From the NCBI RefSeq assembly GCF_019175285.1, contig NC_056528.1, positions 44,892,054 through 44,956,053 of the forward strand: 64,000 nucleotides of DNA. Direction: 5' to 3'. The position numbers and the translations under genes are program-made. Of the stretch, positions 10,101 through 22,100 are shown piece after piece; the stretch's first letter is position 1; the number at the start of each line of letters is the position of its first letter. This stretch comes from Sceloporus undulatus (lineage: Eukaryota; Chordata; Lepidosauria; Squamata; Phrynosomatidae). A model generated the notes under the pieces. The model worked only from the letters and a program-made list of their open reading frames with translations. It was not told the DNA's origin and did no database searches.

Positions 10101-13100
10101 AAAAACACATGTTCAAATGCATCTAAGGAAGTAGGCTCAAGTCTACGAAACCTCATGCTACCAACTTCTATTTTTCAATCAAAGTTGCTTCAAGATCCCT
10201 TTGCATACACAACTACTATGTATGTGATATTGAGACAACACATAAAGCATCTACAGTGTTGGGCATTTTAAGAAATGAAAGTTTTTGACCATCACACAAC
10301 ATGTGGGACTCTGTGTCTCCTTTCATTCTTATCCTGCGAATATGTACTTTCCAGTTGTGTTCCCAGAGTTTCATTGTCCCAGAGTTTCTGAAAAAGCAAA
10401 CGCAAAAGCTCTATATCTAGATGCAGCGTTGGCACAGATTAAATCTGTAGATTGAACTTGCAGCTACATGCAGCAATACAGTATTTAACAAATGCAAAAA
10501 AGTTAGTGCAGGGGTGGGACTGATGTGGCCCTCCAGATGTTGAGCTGCAGCTCCAACAGTTGAAGCATTTCTCGCCACTAAAAGGCTAAAGGGAGTTACC
10601 ATCCACCAACATCTGGAGGCTTAACCAGTTCCTAACTCTGGGCTATGGAAAAGAAACTATTCCAGCTGAAATTGTGGACCATGGCCTGCTGTTACAGACT
10701 GCCAAAATAAAGCTGCTTCGGGTCTCTTTGGAGGTATTCTGTTTAAAATGATGCATGCATCCTAAGAATCCGGAAGCTGCACCAAAGCTGCACTCCAGTG
10801 CTTAGGAATGGAGTGTGGCTTTGGAGCAACCTCCGGACTCTTAGGACCCATGCATCATTTAAATAGCATACCTCCAAAGAGACCTGAAGCAGCTTTATTT
10901 TGGCAGTCTGTAACAGGCCCATATTTCTACCCTGCCAAATACAGTCAGTCCTCCTCATCCACGGATTTTTTTATCCACAGATTCAAGTATCCACAACTTG
11001 AGAATATTCCAAAAAAGTATAAATTCCAAATAGCAAAGCTTGATTTTCCATTTTATATAAGGGACACCATATTACTATGTATTTAATGGGACTTGAGCAT
11101 CCACAAATTTTGTTATCCATGGGGGTTCCTGGAAACAACAACAATAACAACAATGTTTATTGATTAGTCGGCTGACCATATCAACAATAAAATAAAATAC
11201 AAAATACCAAAATGCATACACAGATAAAACATAATCACTATCCTAAGACTCATATAAAAATTAGGAACCAAACCTTAGTGGATAACAAGGGCCCATTGTA
11301 CATATAAAAGCTTTGGCAAAATGATTTAAATGTTTTCTTTTAGTACAGGATCAGTGGTGCTATTTGATTTCTGAATCATCTGAAAGACTGCCTATAATTT
11401 TTATAACAATTGCACTTAAAAAAAGATGTCATTTGCCTCTTCTCCTCTGAAAACGTAACTGTACATTTGGCAAATAGAGGGGAGGGTTGTACTGTATATC
11501 ACACTAGATACATTGGGAAATCTTTGCTGCAAAGGAGCTGATGTTTGTGGGTAAATTGTTATTTAGAAATCTATTTCAAGCAATAACGTGGAAGACTGGA
11601 TGCTATGTACAGTATGTGGAAGTCTATTGTGTCAAAACAGGTTTTTGTGTGTGCAGTACTGGCACTGATAACTTGGTTTCCCATATTTAACATACAGGAT
11701 ATGTAAAGATAGCACTCCTTATGACATTAATCATGTTCAGGTGAAAGAGTTTTCTTCTTTCTGACAGTGAGGCAGATACAGTCTTTGCCTCGGGGTGAAT
11801 GAAATGGAAGCAGCCTTGGACAGACCAAACTAATTCTTTTAGGCACTTTACAAAAACCCATGGAAAAACAAGAGTTTGCACATGTTTTTTTCCACATCTG
11901 AGCTGACATCAACCCTCACCCCCTTGACATGTGAAGACAGTGATTCTAATGCTGATTTGGGTTCAACTTTTGTTCCTCCGTATGCATGCTTCTGGTATCT
12001 GGTGTTGTTTCAGACTCTGCTTGTACTTCTGTGCAACCGGGTGTTCTCTCTAAAACAACAACCGCACATCCTTTTTTAACTGGTGAGTTTGTTCTAGGCA
12101 GGAGGAATAGGTTTTGATGTTATAGGCACCTGCCAGTCAGTGCTAAGCACAGCCCACTGCTCCAAAACAGGCCAAACCAGTTTCTCCAGAAGTCAAATAT
12201 GGAGCGAAGTGTCAAGCAGAATGAAGCAGGTGTGCTTCTACAATCGGGCAGAATCAAAATATCATATTGGTCATCATGCATAGTTAAAATGATGTACTGC
12301 CTTGAAGACTTCTACATTTATACATCCTGAACACACCCTGTTTTTAAGGCCTGTAAAAGCCCCGTGTGTTTGGTTACCCGGGTGCGAACTCAGTAGTGCC
12401 ACCTGTGAATTGGAAATAGTCATTTTCATCAACCTGTTCTAAAATTCTGATCTCTCCTTCCATCAATTAATCAGTCAATCAATCAATCCTATCCATGAGA
12501 GATAAATTAATCAGAAACCAATGTCTAGTTGGCTTTTGTCACTGGAGCTTTAAAATGCCAGAGCTAAGTATTTTCTGGCACTTTAAAAACGAAAGATGAA
12601 TGTTATCTCATTACAGAAGTAGTGAAGGCCCTTCTGAATTTAATTGCTGCTTATCTTACGGGTTTCTTATGAAGAGTGATCTTGTCAATGCTATCTGTAG
12701 GCTGCATGTTCAAGCTTTTCGTAGAACCGTTTCATTTCCAATCTGTTTGGCATTTTTGTATTTTACTGTGAGGAATTCCCAATGAAATCCCCTGTGTGTT
12801 TACTCAGAAGTTGCACTATTAGCCAACAGGACTTACTCCCTAGAAAGCATTCTGAGGATTCTTAACATTATTCTTGTTATCATAGTAGTAGTAACCTACC
12901 TGTATTTGACTTTCTAAGGTGCAAATAAGACTTTTTGTTGTACACTTAGCTCTTTTGATCTTCCTTTTGTGCAAGCAAATGGACTTGTTAGTCTCAGGTG
13001 CAAATGGTTTGGGACAGTAATATTTTTAAATCCTATTGTTGGTGCCAGGTACAAAGTTGACTAACCATTTGACAGTTGATTCAATCTGCTCTTGTTGGAA

Positions 13101-16100
13101 CTAACCAGCAGTATTCTAGTTAACCTGTCCAGACTCAGAAAATGTGGTTAATAGCTGTGGAATAGACTGAGATGGTAAGCCAACTTCAAGTTTTGATGTC
13201 ATATCCTGGCTTGTTCCAGAGCCATGAACTACAGTTCCTCAGGGCTAAGCAAAATAAAATTACTTTCCTGTTCTATCAACTAGCTTGTGAGATAAGTTAA
13301 GAAAGTTTCTTATTGTTTCTTATTGTCTAACCCACTTTTCTCACCAGATGATATTGTAATCCCAGAGTGTAGGGGGCTATGGGTATTTTGTAGTAAGAAG
13401 CAACGGTTTTCATACAGAGTTTGACACTGAGTAGATACTCAGAGGTAAATCCCATTGAGTTCAATGGGTCTGAATCCCAGCTGTGTGTGTATAGGATTGC
13501 AGATTTACTTTATTGTACCTAGATCCCCCAAGACGTGTAAGGTATAGACACCATAAATATAAATGTATACATTCTGCTATCCTATTAATATACTGCCAAG
13601 AACTGAACACATAAATGTATGAAGCAATACATAAATGTATTGCTGCCAGGTGCATGAAGATAGGTCCGAATAAATTAGACTTTGGACTTCAGATGCCAGG
13701 TTGCTTTCTGAGTGGGTGGGGCAGAAGACAAACCTGGAGATATAGTACCTTTAAGGGAAGGGTTGTAATTCCTTTGTGGAGCACATGCTCTGCTTGCAGA
13801 CCTCCCAGATTCCATACCTAACATTTCCAGTTTAAAGGATCAGATAGCAGGTGATGAATAAGATGCTTCTTGAGATCCTGGAGAGCTACTAGACAGACCA
13901 GTGTTCTGGGTGGGTATAAATAAGGTTCCTATTTCTGAAGGGAAAGGTTGTAGCTCAGTAGGATAGCATCTGAGAATATCCTGGGTTCAGTCATCAGCAT
14001 CTGCAGGTAAAAGGATCGGGGAAGAGATGATGGGAAAGGCCTTCTCTGCCTTTACCCTCCCTATATCCTACCTCAGAAGTAAATCCTACTGAGTTCAATG
14101 GGTTTTAGTCCCAGCTGAGTGGGTGCAACATTTCACTCTACCATGCCTAGAGTGCCCAAGACCTCTTCTCGCCTCCAATCCATGTAGACCAGGAGTGTAC
14201 ATCTTCCCACTTCCAATCCATGAAAACCAGGAGTATAAATCTTCCCACTTTTAATCCATGTAGACCAGGAGTATACATATTCCCACTTCCAATCCATGTA
14301 GACCAGCAGTATATATCTTCCCACTTTCAATCCATGTAGACCAGGAGTGTACATCTTCCCACTTCCAGTCCATGTAGACCAGGGGAGTACATCTTCCCAC
14401 TTCCAATCCATGTAGACCAGGAGTGAGGGACATTGGCAGATGTTCCCCTTCTCAGTGCCCACCATCTGGGAGGAAGAACTGCCAAAATTCCCCTCCCTTT
14501 CCCCAAATCAAAGCACATTGCTCCTGGAATTTACCAGGTTCTGCAAAGCTGTGGGTGGACAGATGTGTTCAGCTGATGGTCCTCTTTTGACCACCACCAT
14601 CCCTCAGGATAGATGTTGCCAGACTCACTGGATGAATAACCCTTATATCTGTCAGTTTCTGATTTTCTTCAGTAGAACAGAGTTCCTTTATCTGCAGCTC
14701 AAGGCAAACAGTTATTGTAGACAACTTTTGTTTGCTTAAAATAAAATCTTATCAGGATTGGGGTTGCAGTGATTAAAATTACATTTGTGACTCCAGAAGA
14801 GGAAATGTGATGTTAAATAAAAATAAAAAGGCGGAACAGAGAGGAACACTGTGGGAAAGCTTGCAAGCTTGACTTTGCAAACTCTTTGGCAAGTTGAATG
14901 CAGATGGTTGCCATCCTACAAGGAGGCTTGGTCTGTTCTCCTACCAACATCCCTACCAGAGATGACTACTTTGGGTTTATTCTATTGTTTTTAGGGAAGA
15001 AATCCGTAATTTCCTTGGTGCTCTTAAAGAAGTATAAAAATGACAAGAGAAGGAAAAAAGATGCCCCCTTATATTGCTGGGTACACATCTGTGTCTGTGT
15101 TCTAGTTCAGTGTTTCTCAAATTTTGGTTCACCGAGTGTTGGACCTCTGATTCCCAGAAATCTCAACCAGCTTGGCCACTGGTTAGGAATTCTGGGAGAT
15201 GAAGTCCAAAACATCTGGGGGGGGGGACCAGTATTGAAAAGGCTCTGTTCTAGTTTACATCAGGATGGACACCTTTGGTTTTCCAGGTGCTTTAGATTTC
15301 CCTTTCCATTACCATAATGATGCAGCCAATAATAAGAGTTTGTGAGAGTTGCTGGTGAGAAAATCTGAATGGTTTAGATCAGCCTTTCTTAACCTTTTTA
15401 CCCTGAAAGAACCTTTGAGATAATCTTCAGGTGTCAGGAAAGGTTTGCTTTAAAATTGTTCCATCTATAGCTCAGTTTAATAATGATGATCTTTTGCAGA
15501 ACCCCTAGTGACTTCTCAATGAGTCCAAATAGAAAAATTCTGGTTTAGATAATCACAGCTGGGAATGAGGAAAAGGAATACCATTTTAGGCTGCATCTGC
15601 ACTGCAGAAATGATCCCGTTTGACACCACTTTAACTTCCATGGGTCAGTGCTATGGAATTTAGTGAGCTATTGTTGTGGCACCAGAACTTTCTGACAGAG
15701 AAGGCTAAATGTCTTACAAAACTACAGTTCCCAGAATTCCACAGCACTGAGCCATGGCAGTTAAAGTGGTGTTAAACTGGGGTGGGGCTGTGAATGGCGT
15801 CTTAAGTAATATAAATTATATGGTAATTCAATGCAGCTTGTTCCTATTGATTAGGTGTTGGATTGGAACCTAGGAAAGTACACCAAAATCCAATAGAAAG
15901 TTATGGTGGTAGTATGTGCTTTCAAATCACCCATTGACTTATGGCGACCCCATTAATTTTCTTTGGTGAGGAATACTCAAGAGGTTATTTTGCTAGTTCC
16001 TTCCTCTGAAATATAGCCTACAGCACTTGGTACTCACTGGTGATTTTCCATCTAAGTACCAACCAGGGCTGACCCTGCTTAATGTCTATAACTGATTCTG

Positions 16101-19100
16101 TTTCATAGAACTCAGACATCTAAAAGTGGAATTAATTTCTCAGGATCCAGTGCCTAAAAGCAGATAATCCCCCCAGTTCTCCCTCTGTTTGCTTGGACAA
16201 AGACCAGATCCCTAGCTTTAAAAGCAGCATCTGTTAATGAGTGAATTGAGCAGATAGTTGGGGATAGGTATCTTGACCTCTTGCAATAACCTCAAGGCAG
16301 CTGAGAAAGACCATCTCTTTAAACAACAAGAAAAACTGTGTGTGGAGGGGATGGCTTTATTTTTAGGGGATGAGTAAAAATGAATAAAACTGAAAAATGG
16401 GGAGGGGGGAACCAATCCAAATAATGGACCATTTTTTTTCATTTAAAAAAATCCAAAAACTTGTTAGCCAGCAGCATATTGTATTTCAAAACCTCCCTGT
16501 CACTGTAGTATTTGGGTGCCAGAATATGTACGGCAGGCTAAGAAACAATGCAGACTTGTGATCTTTCAGTGTCAAAAGATAAAATGCCTTTTATCAGATT
16601 GCAGGACTGTAGCTCCTTTTTGACGTTTTGAATATCCATGCATTCTCTATCTTTGTAGGCTGTTGTGCAAACAGATGCCATTTCCCAGGATAGCAGTGGG
16701 TTGACCGGATTAAAAAATGGCACTATATTGTTATCAGCCCCACCATGAAAACCTGGTCTCACTTTAAAAATATGCATTTATTGCTTGCCTTCTAAGGGGG
16801 CACTCGGTATAAAAGAGCTGCTGTCACAAATAGTTATTTCAGCTTCTCCCAGTGTTGTCTAATGCTGTTTCTCCCCAGTTTCTCTTGCTAAGGATTAACT
16901 AGCTCTTGAAATTTCTGTGACGTATGCATTGTTGTCTGAAGGTGGCCTGACATTGGGAGTGATGGCTAACTCCTCTTCTTCCTTTGGTGACTGTATTCAG
17001 CCAGGTCACAGCAGGGCAGAACCGAAATGGAAAGGATTGGGAACATGCATCTCAACAGTCTGAGATGTCGTCTAACTAGAAAGACTGGAAAATCTCATAA
17101 GCAGAGGAGAAAGACAAACCAGCCTGTTTTCCATTTCTTTTACTTGGTGTCTACTGCTTCCTTACTGGCTGACTTATTTTTAAGCTAGTTTTCTTACTGT
17201 CCGACTCACTTTGGAGAGCATTACATTGAAAGGTAAGAATAGGGATCTGTTTTCACTAACCCAAAATCATGGCTTCTAATACATTTATTCAGCTAACTTA
17301 TCTAGGTAATATAAAAGTCCTAGATGTCCTACCTAAATGCCCTATTTGTCCTCCATCACCCTGAGTAAAAAACCAAACTTTTCTGCAAACAGAAAGCTAG
17401 TATTCAATTCAATCTTTATTTACCCGTTGAGACATGCTACTGTATAACTTTAAACCATATAAAATAGAAAGATTACATATACCTTAAAACCATACTTACC
17501 TGTCAGGAGTGGATACCATGATCACAAGGAAACTAGTGTACTGTATAATGAATGGAAAAGATAGGCTAGAATCCTTTTTTCATGATACACTACGAGAATT
17601 GCGTGTCACCAGATTGCATTGTATTCAGATGAAAAAAGGATTATTTTACGTTAAAATGATTTTTTTATTTTGAATTTGAACAGCAATAAAAAAATGTAGA
17701 TTATTTTAATCATGTAGATGAGCCCTAAGTTTTTCAGGTCACAGGTAGTTGCCATATAATAATCAGCAAAATCAGGTAAGCCAAGTCTAAAAGTTTGCAT
17801 TGAAATAGGCATTTTCCTAACTCCCTGGGTTTAAACTAGTTCTTTGTGATCACCATCTAAATTTGACTTGAAAAGCTCGAGACTTGAAAAGAAAAACCTG
17901 TGAAATTCAAGGGGTTGCCATAGGTCAGCAGGCAACCTGAGGACACATATGCGTCAGTGAGCATGTTTCTTGTTCATGTGCCTGCCTTGTTCTACAACCT
18001 TTATTTACTTACTCTTACCTGTGTACCCTTTTTGTTGTAAAAATTGTTTTAAGTATGAATATTTTTACTGTTAGGTTTTGACTGATTTCTTTTGTGGCCC
18101 ACCTTGGGTCCCACTCCAGGAGAAAGGCGGCATATAAATGAAATCAATCAATCAATCAATAAAAAGAGCGAGAGTTATAGTGGTTATTGTGTTGTATGGG
18201 GACTGGGATGATGCTTATTTGTGTTTCCAGTCACTATAAGGCTACTGGTAACCTTGGGCCAGTGACATTTCCTCGGGCTGCATCTGCATTGTAGAAATAA
18301 TGCAGTTCAATACCGCTTTAACTACTGTGATTCAGTACAATGGGATTCTGAGATTTGCAGTGTTGTGAGATATTTAGGCTTCTCTATCAGAGGGCTGTGG
18401 TGCCACAACAAACCCCAGAATTTCATAGTATTGAGTCTTGGCAGTTAAAGCAGCGTCAAACCGGATTATTTCTGCATTGTGGATCTCGCCTTTGCCTCTC
18501 TCTTTCTCTCTCAGCCTAACTCCTCTCATAGGTTTGTTGTTAGGATAAAATGGGGATTAGGAAAGCCACATATACCACCTTGATCTCAGTGGATGAAAGG
18601 TGAGATATAAATGAATCTAAAAAATAACTAAACATAAAAAATGATTCCCTCTTATTCAAATGTGGAGGGAGCAGACTTGAGTAAGCAGATATAAACTGGC
18701 ACATCATGATCTGAATGCTGTTGATTAGTTCCTAAGTAGAGTACAATTGGCTCTTCACATTTGCGGGTTTGACTTTTGCGGATATGACTACTGTCTTTGC
18801 GGTTCTGATAAATATGTTCTCTCTAGAAATCTCTAGGTCTTCTAGCGCAACTCTGCCAGAAGTTGACCATAGAGTTGTGCTGGAGAACTTAGATGTTCCT
18901 AGAGAATACACTTCTCTAAGCATTTGCAGGTCCTCCAGCATGATTCTGGCAGATGTTGACCATAGGGTTGCACTGGAGGACATGGAGATGCCTAGAGAAG
19001 TGTTCTCTTAGGTAACAAGAATAGTATTTTTTTTTTATTTGTGGGTTTTCCACATTCACAGGAGTCCTTAACCCCTAAACTTAGCAATTGTGGAGGGACC

Positions 19101-22100
19101 ACTGCAGATCCATTGAATGAATTGTTGAAGGATGTCAAGAGGTAGGCAAATTCCATTGATCCAGTGGATCTATTCTAACTGGGACACTAAGAGTAGGACA
19201 CAGGCTCATATATACTCGGTTCACAAATGTCTGCCAGCCGTTAGACACATGCCAGTAAAACTGAATGTGGGGCTTGTCCCTTTCTGAGATGTAACTCTTA
19301 GCCAGCTGGATTCATGTTTGACAATGTTTAAGCCCTTCTGCTTCTGAAAAAGGAATGATCAACCTAGTTAAGAGAAACTTCCCACAGGGCATTCAAGTAC
19401 ATTATTCGTGATAGGATTTGGAAAGCCATCTTTCTAAATCTTTGAAGATTAAACTTTGATTCCACTTAAATATCTTCTTTCATTCTCCACAACCGATATG
19501 AGCTTGTGGGCAGGTAATAGACCCGTTTAATATTTTTTGTAGCTTACTCCACCTAATCTGGAGAGCTTAGAAGCATGAGTTATGCATTTCCCAGGCCCCT
19601 AAGGCTAAGGGGTGCTGTCTGGGCAAGTTTATAAAGATCTGTTGGAGATTGTTCAACTTGAAAATAGAAGTGATACTCTTAAAAGAGAAAAGACATGAAG
19701 AAGAATGCATGCTTTTCCCCTTGGTCTGATACCATCTAGGTTTAAAATGGCTGTAGGCAACTAGTTTGGCCCATGGGGCAATCTAAAGCAGAGTGACACA
19801 GGCCAAAGAACATGCTTTATTTCCTTCTTGCTTTTATGAATTGCTTGACACCAGGCCTGTCCTAAGACATTTTGCTGTCTGAGGCAGAGGACCAAATGGC
19901 AACCTCCCCATTCACTCAAGACAAAGTGCATAGTAGCCAAAGTTACATAGCATCCATATTACTTTGGCACAGGACTTAGAGAAATCCATTAATCCCCTGC
20001 CCCATCTCCGACAGTAAAAAATACAATAATGCTTTTCTGTGATATTACAGATTTGCTGTTTGAGGTGGCTGACCCCTCACCTTATAGTAGAGATGGCTCT
20101 GGTTGCTACAACTTTGTTTGGCTGCCGTTGAAAGCCAGCTCCAGGTTTTAGGGGACCTTTGGGGCAAGACCACCCTCACAGCCCCTCTTCTATCTTCATG
20201 GCTCCAACTCTTCCTTACTGCAACTGTTGTTTCAGTTTCCTGCTTCTGGTTGTTATCTTCATTGTTGGCCAAAGATTGAGCAGTTATTGGTGTCTGCTGC
20301 TGTTCCTCTTTCCTCCAGTCACTTGTTCTCATTGGTGTAGTAGTAAATGTTGAAGTTTTAGGTCCTTGCCAGGGCAATCTCTATAGCAAACAACCCCACA
20401 GAGAATCCAAAAAATTCAGCAGCTGTGTGAATCGAAATAATTTTCTAGCAGTTTTTACCTCTACCAGAAATGGGTCTTTTGCAAAGCTGATGAATCTTGG
20501 TGTCTGAAATCTTAAGTGACCAAAAATATTTTGGACTGGAACAGAGACAGCTCATTGCAATTTATTGTGGCTGGGAAAATCAGTTTCCAGTCCTGCTACT
20601 CTTGGAGTTGGTTCTGAACTCAGAGGCAACAGAGGAGCCTGAATTGTGATGATGGCAAAAAACATCATAGTCCAGAGGTGGGCAACTGTGCATAGGCAGC
20701 GTTTGGGAAGGCAGCAAATGCCTTTGGCGGTCATGCTACATTGACACCCTCAGTAACCCCAGGGGCAGGGATCATTTTCTCCTGTGTCTCCAGTGGGCAT
20801 AACATATTTCACGTGCCTGAAGTGACACTCGATTACTTTTGATTGACGTTTTGACCAATTTTCAACCCAATATCTTTTGCTTTGTATTTCCTTGAAAAGT
20901 TTTGGGGAGGGGGTGATCTGAGGGGTTAGTGGAAACAAACCCCCACATTTTCTTGTTGTTTGGGCAGCCTTTGACAGTTTTCTGGCAAAAAAGCCACTCC
21001 AAAATTGCCTCCATAAATTAAAATTGGAGGCCGAGGGACTTTTGGGGTCCCAAGGGCTGCATGTGGTGCATCCTTTTGCCCCTCCCTCCCCGATCATCTT
21101 CCCAGTTCATCAGAAAGTCTCAGGATATCATTCTTGAGTTCTCTGGCTGCATTACAATGGAAAAGAATGGAAGACCAAGATGGTAGCAGTGGTTGGGAGT
21201 AAATGGTGTCCATGGACACTGCTGTGGTTCCTTTCATCCACTCTGAGAGGAGGAGGAACCCATGCCAAACCTGGAGAGCCAACCTATGCATGCATGTGTC
21301 CTCCACCTTTTCACAAAGCAGGCATTAACCTCCAAGACATAACTAGTCTCAGGCACAATGAGAGCCTTTCCAATATGCCTTCTGCCGGATCCTGCTAACT
21401 GGCGAGACCAAGGACTGAATGAGGGATTTTCAGCATGGAAATATGTGCTCTGCCATGCCTTCTTGAAAAAGGTTCACTGCTCTTATTCTGTGTGTCTCTC
21501 TCACACACACACACACCGCTCCATTGAGATTGCTCATATTAATGCATTTCTTTTACATTAGAACTCAGGTAGATGTTTGAGTAAAGGAAGAAGCATCTGT
21601 GCATGTCTGTGTTGACAACACTCATAACTTTGAGGCTTTCTAGTTTATAATAATTAGCATTTTATTAAGTTAGGTTATTTTCTGCATGAGGTTTTGTTCT
21701 GACTCATCTGTTCTAGGAGGCAGCTTGCAGAGTTGCTCCAGGCTTTTCTCACACTGAGAAAGAGACACTCTGATTTTCGGTATGAGATCCGTTGACCTAC
21801 TTTGAAATGGCAGTTATTTAATAAAAGAGTGTTTATTCTGCTGAAATAGGCCCATAACAAACAAAATCTTGTTTGATTTCAAATGATATTTTGAAGGGTG
21901 AAAAGAGCTATGGTGTGATGGATAATCAGACATAATCTGGGGAATGATCCAGCCAAGTTTAAACTCTTCCAATTTCTATTGAAACCAGTGTGGTTTATAA
22001 AGTGCTCCTCTTTGGCTCCTGGAAGCCAAGATGTTCAAGATGAGACTGTTATATTTTGGCCACATCATGAGAAGGTATGACTCACTGGAAAAGACAATAA

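Noticed and set aside
14165-14428. CRISPR-like array
   Set aside because: There are no alternating repeats and spacers, the units are simple tandem copies, and the genome is vertebrate.
14133-14465. Repetitive GLHGLEVGRC-type protein
   Set aside because: Product of the 38-bp minisatellite in all three frames of the - strand.
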